Source: Miscanthus floridulus | Lineage: Eukaryota > Streptophyta > Magnoliopsida > Poales > Poaceae | NCBI RefSeq assembly: GCF_019320115.1 | Contig: NC_089598.1 | Location: forward strand, 26,951,491-27,015,490 | Direction of reading: 5' to 3' | DNA: 64,000 nt | Shown here: positions 55,342 to 64,000 of the stretch, one piece after another | Numbering within the stretch: the stretch's first letter is position 1 | How the letters are laid out: each line of letters opens with the position of its first letter | Notes under the pieces: model-generated | What the model saw: the letters and a program-made list of their open reading frames with translations, nothing else | What the model was told of the DNA's origin: nothing | Databases searched by the model: none | Translations under genes and position numbers: made by a program

Positions 55342-57038
55342 GCTAGTCCCCGAGCGCCTTGTATCCGCTGAGCAACGTCATCTTGAGCAGGTCCGAGCAG
55401 TTTAACTTAGAGTTAGACAGTTAATCTGGCAATCCAACCAGTCTAACTGGTAATCCAATCAACAAAATGAAGTGCTGACCATTTTGACTAGTGATCCGAG
55501 CGGTGGAAGTCGAAGCCGACCAGTTTAACTGGTACGCAGGTCTCAGACTTAGCCAAGTAAGGCTTTCTAGATGGATATAAGGGGCTCAAGTTTAAAATTT
55601 AAAAATTCTCCACCTTAGGTGAAGTGTACACACTTAGGCTTCATTGGCAAAGTCAAATGATCAATATCCATGACTTAGTCAAAGATGCTCTTAATATTGA
55701 TACATGCGCCGCAAGGCACAATGTATACATTGTAGTCCCTGAGCCTAACAATAGGTGAAGAATTACCTGGTGTCAGGATCAAAGAATTACAACAAACACT
55801 AAATTAGGATAATCAACTCCCAGCGTAACCGAGCACATAGCTAGCCCCCTAGCTTAGCTGAAAACCAATAAGAACGAATAACAGTACATTCACCACAGGG
55901 TGAAGTGTACACACTTAGTCCTTGAGCCTGCTGTAAGATAGAGAAACATCTTATAGCAGGATCAAAGAATTAAGTGTGAAGGACGAAGTCCCCGTGCTTA
56001 GCACTGGGTAGCTATGATAGATGTACTTATCAAGGCTCCTGACGTGCTGCCCAAGATCAGCACCCTGATCTGGACAGCATGGAGCACCTTGATAGCACAT
56101 ATGACATGCAACGTCGGCAAAATTAAGTGAGCCAAAAGGCGAATCGACAGTCGAGACGTAGCAAAATCCGATTGCTTGGGGAGTCTCTAGCTTAGCTGGC
56201 GACGTTTGCATGAAGAATCCAAACACCAAAAAGTCCCCAGCCTAGTAGGCGGGCCCCCAGCATCACTAATGATGAAAGAATGGACAATCTGACCAGTTGG
56301 TTGGCGAAGAATCCAGCTCCGAGCAGCCCAAACAACTGGCCGGTGGCGAAGTGACGTCGAGTAGATGTGAACGCCAAATAGTTTGACCAACTAGTCGGTG
56401 ATGAAGGCATGAACCTACGTTCTGACCAGTTGATCGACGGAGAAATACGAAGGCTAGGTGGTGCGACCATCTACGCAGTAATCCTACAATACAAATATGT
56501 AGGATGGATAACAGAATATATGAATGTAGTGATGAAGAAAGCATAGCAGAGTTTATCAGGAATGATATATCGATGAATTTTATATCTTGTAGAGCAGTTT
56601 ATGTTTATTTGGAGTTTGTTCATATTTGCAAAAAGAATGAAATCCCCGTGCATAGCACTAGACATTAGAGTAAAATTTGGAGAGTGATTAGCACTATACT
56701 ATGGTGAACATTGGAGAACATTGGAGAACAATGGCAAAATATGGAGACCATGGTGAAATATGGAGACCGTGGTGAAATTTGGAGACCGTGGCGAAATTTG
56801 GAGACCGTGGCGAAATTTGGAGACCGTGGCGAAATTTGGAGACCGTGGAGAGATTTGGAGATCATGGCGAAATATGGAGACCGTGGCGAAATTTGGACAC
56901 CGTGGTGAAATATGGAGACTGTAGCAAAATATGGAGACCCTGGCGAAATATGGAGACCGTGGTGAAATTTGGAGACCGTGGCAAATTTTGGAGACTATGG
57001 AGAGTGCTAAGCACTGTAACGACAAGACGTGGGGGGCT
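55342..57038 (-). mobile_element. 3' untranslated part of the same older retroelement
   Basis: The stretch is non-coding and carries GTCCCCGAGC and AGTCCCTGAGCC phrases, a repeated GGTGAAGTGTACACACTTAG (near 55620 and 55900) and a 19-bp minisatellite at its far end. The coding region of the element is absent, because the second Tat element begins at 57039. Assignment to the Tat lineage rests on these phrases and is an inference. Confidence 0.5.
56735..57002. repeat. 19-bp minisatellite, about 14 copies
   Basis: The unit is GGAGACCGTGGCGAAATTT with substitutions. The 19-bp period cycles through all three frames, so translation shows a 19-residue repeat every three units. Confidence 0.9.
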
Positions 57039-57428
57039 GTCGGTGCGGGACCCACGGGATACCCCACAAGGAAGGGAGAAGATCTAGTCTAACTAGGATT
57101 CTTCCCATATGATCTTAGTAGTAGTAGTATTCTATAATCCTACTAGGAACTCTTATTGTAAACCGACTAGGATTCTGACCTCCTGACTATATAAAGGAGG
57201 GCAGGGTTCCTAGAGAGATGACTTTTACAACAGAACACTTCACAATCAATCCAATGCAAAGGCTAACGCCGACTGGACGTAGGGCTATTACTCGATCAAA
57301 GATCGAGGGCCTAAACCAGGATAAATCGACTGTCTCTTGTGTTTACCATTGAGTTCTGCATATGCTGAAGCCCGAACAAACTACTCCGGGCACCCCCGTG
57401 GTAGGCTATCAGTGGTGAAACATCGACA
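57039..57428 (+). repeat. 5' LTR (390 bp) of the second Tat element
   Basis: It starts TGTCGGTGCGGGACCC and ends AACATCGACA. A TATA box (CTATATAAAGG, 57187-57197) is followed by a leader. The next bases, GCTGGTGAGC, resemble the usual primer-binding region before the sequence jumps to RT. Confidence 0.8.
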
Positions 57429-57444
57429 GCTGGTGAGCTATCCA

Positions 57445-60062
57445 AACGTGCCTTGGTGATCAGATTAGCGAAAACGTAGAGGCATATGTGGATGACGTAG
57501 TAGTAAAGACAAAGAACCTAGATACACTAATTGAAGACTTAAAGCAAACCTGAAAAGATGGAGGTGGAAATTGAACCCAAACAAGTGTGTATTCGGAGTT
57601 TCTTCGGGACAACTACTCGGATTCTTGGTCAGTCATCATGGAATCGAAGCCAGCACCAAGCAAATTCAAGCCATCTCAGAGATGGGCCCTCCTCAAAATG
57701 TCAAAGATGTGCAGAAACTAATAGGCTGCATGGTGGCCCTCAATCATTTCATATCAAGACTGGGTGAAAAAAGTTTACCTTTCTTTAAACTGCTAAAGAA
57801 GATAGACAAGTTCGAGTGGACAGAAGAAGCCAACAAAGCTTTCAAGAAGCTCAAGGCAAACCTCACCTCCTCGCCCGTTCTCACACCTCCAAAGAAATAC
57901 GAAGATATGATGCTGTACATTGTGGCAACTTCTACTATGATCAGCACAGCGATTGTCGTAGAAAGAGAAAAAGAAGGGCGTGTATATAAAGTACAACGCC
58001 CCGTATACTACATTAGCGAAGTACTGTCAGAATCAAAAATCTGGTACCCGCATGTGCAAAAACTACTCTACGCTCTCCTGATCACTTCACGCAAGCTTCA
58101 CCACTATTTTGAAAGCCACAAGATCACCGTGGTGATAGACTTCCCACTTGGAGACATCCTACACAACAGAGATGCAATAGGGCGCATATCTAAGTGGGCA
58201 GTTGAACTTGGTGCTCTCAATATCGATTTCACTCTATGGAAGGCAATTAAATCTCAAGCCCTAGCCGATTTTGTTGCTGAGTGGACAGAAATTCAACAAC
58301 CTATGTCAAATACCATCTTTGATCATTGGAAGATGTACTTTGATGGATCACTCAAGCTAGGCGGAGCCGGTGCATGCGTTCTCCTCATTTCTCCTAATGG
58401 AAAACAACTCAAGTACGTCCTTCAGATATTATGGCGAGCTACAGACAATGAAGCAGAATACGAAGCCCTCATCCATGGGCTACGAGTGGCAATTACCCTC
58501 AGAATCAAGCGTTTACTCGTATACGGTGATTCGGCAGTAGTCATCAATCAAGTCAACAAAGATTGGGACAGCACCAAAGAAAACATGGGCGCTTACTGTG
58601 CAGAAATACGAAACTCAAAAAACATTTTCAAGGATTAGAAATTCTACATGTCCTACGCGATTCTAATATTGCAGCAGACATCCTTGCCAAACTTGGATCG
58701 GACAGGGCAATGGTCCCACCCGGTGTATTCATAGAGGAGTTATCAGCTCCCTCTATTAAACAACCCGGTGAAATAACCCTTGAAATCTCAGCTAAAGGCA
58801 CCCAGATTTTGGTAATCACCACCTCATGGACCCAAGTTTTTATTGATTATATCAAAGAGAATAAGTCACCAACAGATAAAGAGGAAGCTACCCGAGTTGT
58901 TCGCAGAAGCAAGAACTATGTCCTAGTAGAGGACAAGCTCTACAGAAGAGCCGCGTCATTTGGAGTACTCCTAAAATGTGTCTCATTTGAAGAGGGCAAA
59001 GAGATCCTAGATGAAATACACTCAGGTTGCTGTGGAAATCATGCCGCCTCAAGAACACTAGTCAGCAAGGCATTCCACACCAGGTTCTACTGGCCAACCG
59101 CTTTGAAAGACATAGAAGAACTTGTTAGAAAATGCAAAGGTTGTCAAATGTTCACAAGACAAGCTCATGTGCCAGCACACAATCTCATCTGCATCCCACC
59201 TGCTTGGCCCTTCTCCTGCTGGGGGCTGGATCAAGTAGGACCTCTCAAGAAAGCAAAAGGCGGTTTCGAGTACATCTTCATAGCAATTGACAAGTTCACC
59301 AAGTGGATTGAATACAAACCACTTGCAAAATATAGCGCAGCCAAAGCAGTCGAGTTCATCTAAGACATTATACACCGCTTCGGCATGCTCAATCGAATCA
59401 TCACAGATTTGGGTTCTCCCTTTATAGCCACAGAATTCCAAAGTTGGGCACAGGACTGCGGCTTCAGCATAGATTACGCATCAGTCGCACATCCAGAGGC
59501 CAACGGACAGGTAGAAAGGGCTAATGAACTCATACTAGCTAAATTAAAACCAAGATTGTATGAAGAACTAGTGGACTATGGATCAAAATGGATTGAAGAA
59601 TTACCCAAGGTCGTATGGGGGCTATGAACTCAAATAAGCAGAGCCACCGGATACTCACCTTTCTTCCTAGTTTATGGATTAGAAGTCGTATTACCTGCCG
59701 ACTTGATTTGGACGTCACCAAAGATAGAACAATATGACGAAGGAGAAGCAGAACACACCCAAAGATTAGAACTCGATAGTATAGAAGAAGTCAGAGTAAA
59801 CGCTACCCTTCAATCAGCAAGATACCTCCAAGGATTAAGACGCCGCTACAACAAGAATACCCAGCCTCGATCACTACAAGTCAGAGACCTAGTGCTAGAA
59901 GAATACAAAAAACTGACGGACGCCATAAACTACTCAGTCCATGGGAAGGTCCTTTTATCGTCACAAAAGTCACCAGACCAGGCACATACAAGTTGATAAC
60001 TGAAGACGGAAAAGAAGTCAACAATACATGGCACATCAGCTAGCTAAGAAGATTCTACGCAT
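57445..60062 (+). pseudogene. second Tat element pol remnant: RT C-terminus, RNase H domains, integrase
   Basis: The frame starts just before the RT active site (AYVDDVVVKT near 57490) and continues through LNPNKCVFGVS and the connection region. It reaches the second RNase H (MYFDGSLKLGGAGACVL, DNEAEYEAL, YGDSAVVINQ near 58330-58560) and integrase (CCGNHAASRTL, CKGCQMF, WGLDQVGP, ITDLGSPF, HPEANGQVERAN). It is broken by frameshifts near 57550 and 58640, by TAA at 59361 (CAA to TAA), TGA at 59625 (CGA to TGA) and a TAG near 60040. Gag, protease and the RT N-terminus are lost by deletion to the LTR. Confidence 0.88.
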
Positions 60063-60084
60063 GAAAAGAACTCAAGGAAGAATA

Positions 60085-60235
60085 TATATACAAGCCACAA
60101 GAGATCAATGTTCATGATCAATAAAGATGGTGCTCCTCGACAACATATGTACTATTATGACTTATCAATGTTCATGATCAATAAAGATGGTTCTTTCTCA
60201 ACAACATACGTCTTATTATGGCTTTCCCCGAGTTG
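60085..60235. repeat. two direct copies of a ~64-bp unit
   Basis: ATCAATGTTCATGATCAATAAAGATGG-type sequence (quoted in part), followed by CAACATA.GT.TTATTATG, occurs twice in tandem just after integrase. Confidence 0.75.
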
Positions 60236-60243
60236 TTTCCAAT

Positions 60244-61565
60244 GAGCATACCATCCGAGAGCAAAAGAGCTGAAAAGATGCTTGAGCCCATCGATGAGGG
60301 TAGCTAACAAGCTAACACCCGAACCAAAAAGCAAAATGGCTGAAAATACACCTGAGCATACTGGCCGAGAGCAAAAGAGTTGAAAAGATGCTTGAGCCCA
60401 CCGATGAGGGTAGCTAACAAGCTAACACCCAAACCAAAAAGCAAAATGGCTAAAAATACGCCTGAGCATACCGGTCGAGAGCAAAAGAGCTAAAAAGATG
60501 CTTGAGCCCGCCGGTGAGGGTAGCTAACAAGCTAACACCCGAACCAAAAAGCAAAATGGCTGAAAATACGCCTGAGCATACCGGCCGAGAGCAAAACAGC
60601 TAAAAAGATGCTTGAGCCCGCCGATGAGGGTAGCTAACAAGCTAACACCCAAACCAAAAAGCAAAATGGCTGAAAATACGCATGAGCATACCGGCCGAGA
60701 GCAAAAGAGTTGAAAAGATGCTTGAGCCCACCGATGAGGGTAGCTAACAAGCTAACACCCGAACCAAAAAGCAAAATTGCTGAAAATGCACCTGAGCATA
60801 CCGGCTGAGAGCAAAAGAGCTGAAAAGATGCTTGAGCCCACCAATGAGGGTAGCTAACAAGCTAACACCCGAACCAAAAGCAAAATGGCTAAAAAACGCC
60901 TGAGCATACCGGCCGAGAGCAAAAGAGCTAAAAAGATGATTGAACCCGCCAATGAGGGTAGCTGACAAGCTAACACCCAAACCAAAAAGCAAAAAGGCTG
61001 AAATACGCCTGAGCATACCGGCCGAGAGCAAAAGAGCTAAAAGATGCTTGAGCCCGCCGATGAGGGTAGCTAACAAGCTAACACCCGAACCAAAAAGCAA
61101 AATGGCTGAAAATACGCCTGAGCATACCGGCCGAGAGCAAAAGAGCTGAAAAGATGCTTGAGCCCGCCGATGAGGGTAGCTAATAAGCTAACACCCGAAC
61201 CAAAAAGCAAAATGGATGAAAATACGCCTGAGCATATTGGCCGAGAGCAAAAGAGCTGAAAAGATGCTTGAGCCCGCCGATGAGGGTAGCTAACAAGCTA
61301 ACACTCGAACCAAAAAGCAAAATGGCTGAAAATACGCCTGAGCATACCGGCCGAGAGCAAAAGAGCTGAAAAGATGCTTGAGCCCACCGATGAGGGTAGC
61401 TAACAAGCTAACACCCAAACCAAAAAGCAAAATGGCTAAAAATACGCCTGAGCATACCGACCGAGAGCAAAAGAGCTAAAAAGATGTTTGAGCCCGCCGA
61501 TGAGGGTAGCTAATAAGCTAACACCCGAACCAAAAAGCAAAATGGCTAAAACTAAGCCTAAGCAT
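60244..61565. repeat. 110-bp tandem array, 12 copies, in the retrotransposon 3' region
   Basis: The units begin with GAGCATACCGGCCGAGAGC at 60244, 60354, 60464, 60574, 60684, 60794, 60902, 61011, 61120, 61230, 61340 and 61450, with a partial thirteenth near 61560. Nearly all are exactly 110 bp, with two of 109 and one of 108. Internal phrases are AAAAGATGCTTGAGCCC and GAGGGTAGCTAACAAGC. Such arrays between pol and the 3' LTR are known in Tat elements. Confidence 0.95.
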
Positions 61566-61904
61566 AAATCAGAGCAATTTCAAGACAAGACCCTCTAGCT
61601 CCTTATTCCAAATAGCAAGAGGCTCGGGGGCTACACTCAAAAGATCCCAAGAAGCGCTACATGGTTTTGCTCAGGAAAGCACTCAGACGACGCTTGTACC
61701 TACTCGGCAGGACCTGAAGGAACAAGACGAGGCTTCCAGAACTCAACCATGAAGTGCTCGGGGGCTTGTCAATCCTAGGATGTTTTTGCAACCAGGGAAA
61801 GGGCCAGATGCTGACCACATCCCAAGTTAAGCCGAAAAGAAGAAGATGAAGATACTTGAGATCGCCGGTCCTAAGTCTTTTTAGTACTAACAAGAATAGA
61901 TTGT
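61566..61904. other. spacer between tandem arrays of the second Tat element
   Basis: Non-coding, with AGGCTCGGGGGCTACACTC and GTGCTCGGGGGCTTGTC, the CGGGGGCT phrases usual in the 3' regions of grass Tat-like elements. Confidence 0.5.
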
Positions 61905-62245
61905 CTATCAAAACAACGATCTACATATACCGAGTTGTTTACATGGCACAAATGAAAGCCAGAAAAGCACTCGACAGATCAAGAAAGTTTATCAAGACAA
62001 TGATCTACCTAAACCGGGTTGTTTACAAGACAAAGAAATACAGACAAAGTTGCTTACAAGTCACAGATGAAAGCCAGACAAGCACTCGTCAAATCAAGAA
62101 AGTCTATCAAAACAACGATCTACATATACCGAGTTGTTTACACGGCACAAACGAAAACTAGGAAAGCACTCGACAGATCAAGAAAGTTTGTCAAAACAAC
62201 GATCTACCTAAACCAGGTTGTTTACAAGACGAAGAAATACAGGCA
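61905..62245. repeat. higher-order tandem repeat, two ~197-bp copies
   Basis: Each copy consists of a ~83-bp and a ~115-bp related half. Shared phrases are CAAAACAACGATCTACATA and GTTGTTTACA..GCAC, alternating with ATCTACCTAAACC.GGTTG. Confidence 0.75.
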
Positions 62246-62336
62246 AAGAAGACATCAACAAAAAATAAAGAATCTTCATTCAATCTTCATTCAAAAAGAA
62301 GTTTAGTGTTCTATTACAGAAGCTGGAGTACAAAGG

Positions 62337-64000
62337 TCAATTACATGAAGCATTGTCATCAGGAGAAGAAATATCAATGTTAAGATTATCAACAATCCTC
62401 CTTGCTAAATCTTCGACCTCAGGCTCCACCTTCTCAACAGCATCCAAATATTCTTGACTCTTGGCTTCATCAGCAACCTTGGACAAAGGAAACTCCGGAG
62501 AAAGAACCTAGACCTGGGCAAGAACATTTCTAGTACATAGTTGGGTGCACCTCTTCACAAACTCCTAGAAATGGGTCGGCACTTGGGGAATAAACTGAGC
62601 CCAAGATTGACCATCATCCGCTGAAGTCCGGAGAAGACCGGCTACTGACCGAAAGGATTTCCACAAAGCATTCCAGTTCTCAGTAGCCATCGCCAACTTG
62701 CCAGTCAAGACTTCGACAGTTTTTTGGGCCTGCACAAGATCCCTGTCAGCTCCACGCCTAATCAACTTAGCAAGCGCAAGTTCTTCTTTAGCTCAAGTAA
62801 TTACCTCCTCAGCCTTATTGTGGTTAGTATGAACAAGTGTCTTCATCTCCTCGATACCCTCCGAGAGCTTCTGCTTTTCAACTCGGAGAGCTAGACCAGG
62901 TAACAAAAAAAACAAGTCAGCAGAAAAGGCAAATTTGAATACAAAAGGAAACAAAAAAGAACTCGCAATACCAGTACACTCTTTCTTCATGGCCTCCACA
63001 TTTTTCAAGGCCTCCTGGGCAGCTGCATCCCTCTACTTTTCTACCTCATCCACCTAGGCACGGAGAGCCTTCTCCTCCTTCTGATGCGTCTGACGCTTAG
63101 TCTCCAACTTGGCCCGACAGAGGTCAAGCTCTGCCTTTAGGGTACTCACCTCAGAAGATAACTTTTTCTTGGTTTCAGATGAGAAAAAGAAGCCGGTATG
63201 ATCATGAGAAAAAGACTAAGCAAAAAGAGAGAAAAAAAAACAAGACATAAGGACAGAAGAAAGACGAATATCCAAAGAAAGAACTTCAGAAAAAACTTAC
63301 CTGAAGCTTTTCCCCAAAAGAAGTCGCAAAGGTCGCCAAGTTTCCCCAGGCAGCGGTCAGCTCTAACAACCGATGAGTAGCATCAAATTGATGCAACACA
63401 TCATCATCCAAACGCGGAGCACCGATACCAAGAGAGGTAGAAGGAGAAGCCGGCATAGGCAAAGAAGGCAAAACCAGGGCCATATCCTAGGAAGCCTCGG
63501 CTACCTCCTCAGATGGATCCACCCCCATGACCACGGTCACCCCCGGAGTTAGTAGATCCGAAGCAGCATGATCACCAGGGGGCCCCGTCTCCCTCACAGC
63601 CACCTCACCGACCGTACTTTCCGAGTCCTTTGACTCAGTACGCAGGGGCGCACCAGAGGACTGACAAGAGGGTGGCTGAGGAGTAAGAGAAGGAGAGGGT
63701 CTGCAAGATGATAAGAAAACTCAACGATAAGAATATGAGTCAGGAAAAAGAAAACAGAAGCAAAGAAGCATAACAAGGAATCACTCACTCAGCAACCCTC
63801 TTCTTCAGAAAACCAACAGAGGACCTAAGAGGGGGAACTATAGCGGCAAAAACATCACCGCCACCCTATGACAGGAGCAGCGTGGCCGGTACTGGAGCCC
63901 CAGAAGAACTCGAACCCGATGATCGCTTACTACAAGAGAACAAGACCAAAGTCAAAACAAAAAGATGGGTTCAACAACAGGAAAACAAGAAAACAACTCA
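62337..64000 (-). pseudogene. antisense extra gene of the second Tat element, coiled-coil C-terminal part, 5' end off the window
   Basis: Exons on the minus strand are about 63929-63789, 63700-63301, 63170-62972 and 62890-62337, with recognisable donors (GTGAGT, GTAAGT and GTATTG) and acceptors (TTGCAG, TCTAG). The encoded part is Pro/Asp-rich and then a long coiled coil (KLSSEVSTLKAELDLCRAKL, VEKQKLSEGIEEMKTL, AKEELALAKLIRRGADR). It ends SSPDDNASCN before a TGA at 62337. In-frame TAG codons at about 63489, 63055, 63037, 62570 and 62505 and a TGA near 62794 all fit CAG-to-TAG or CGA-to-TGA. By analogy with the gene at 41756 its N-terminal exons should encode a plant mobile domain, but these lie beyond 64000. 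Confidence 0.65.

Larger units (their letters stand above)
57039..64000 (+). mobile_element. second Tat-lineage Ty3/gypsy element, internally deleted, right end off the window
   Basis: The order on the plus strand is a 390-bp LTR, a deletion junction, the C-terminal part of RT, RNase H, archaeal-type RNase H, integrase, tandem arrays, and a minus-strand extra gene. Gag, protease and most of RT are missing. The 3' LTR must lie beyond 64000. The layout parallels the element at 40385-52749. Confidence 0.85.

Noticed and set aside
60244..61565. CRISPR-like array
   Set aside because: Units are 110 bp with no variable spacers and lie in a plant retrotransposon. It is an ordinary tandem array.

Overview
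The window is nuclear DNA from a grass, most likely a panicoid or Andropogoneae species of the sorghum, sugarcane or maize type. The evidence is a GC-rich single-exon BAHD gene with grass-style codon use, CACTA elements with CACTCGGCAAAG-type subterminal repeats, Stowaway-like MITEs, an RTE LINE, and Tat-lineage Ty3/gypsy retrotransposons. This placement is an inference, because no species-diagnostic gene is present. Only two ordinary host genes are visible, both on the minus strand in the first 12 kb. At 399-2260 lie the first four coding exons of an LSD1-type zinc-finger (LOL) gene that runs off the left edge. At 10377-11675 lies an intact BAHD (HXXXD) acyltransferase of the HCT-like type. 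Everything else is transposons, duplicated blocks and non-coding filler. From 2.4 to 21 kb there are a decayed RTE LINE, several MITEs, two complete small CACTA elements with target-site duplications (12200-13434 and 14693-16085), a hAT element with an 8-bp duplication (16780-17485), and the remains of a larger CACTA with transposase exons (18961-21095). From 21 to 40 kb the DNA is a mosaic of diverged duplicates. 22.3-23.8 kb repeats at 30.4-31.9 kb. 33.2-33.7 kb repeats at 37.4-37.9 kb. 27.9-30.4 kb repeats at 38.0-40.4 kb. The upstream region of the BAHD gene plus 16.3-18.1 kb reappears, without the CACTA and hAT insertions, at 33.7-35.4 kb. One copy of the large repeat is broken by about 2.5 kb (25360-27887) carrying a decayed phage-type RNA polymerase of the plant mitochondrial linear-plasmid kind, and the uninterrupted site survives at 38030. 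From 40380 to 52754 there is a structurally complete Tat-lineage retrotransposon on the minus strand, with two 800-bp LTRs, a GATCC target duplication, broken gag, intact protease and intact RT-RNaseH-integrase. Between pol and the 3' LTR it carries an intron-containing gene on the opposite strand that encodes a plant mobile domain protein. The heptamer TGCCGAT/ATCGGCA is found about 63 times across this element and was not noticed elsewhere. From 54960 to 57038 is the 3' end of an older retroelement with a 19-bp minisatellite. From 57039 to the right edge is a second Tat-lineage element on the plus strand, missing gag and most of RT. It has a 12-copy 110-bp tandem array and again an antisense, intron-containing, coiled-coil gene downstream of pol. 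The nonsense codons read in the gag and antisense genes of both elements are TAG or TGA where CAG or CGA would fit, and all ten LTR differences are transitions, as expected from decay of methylated cytosines.
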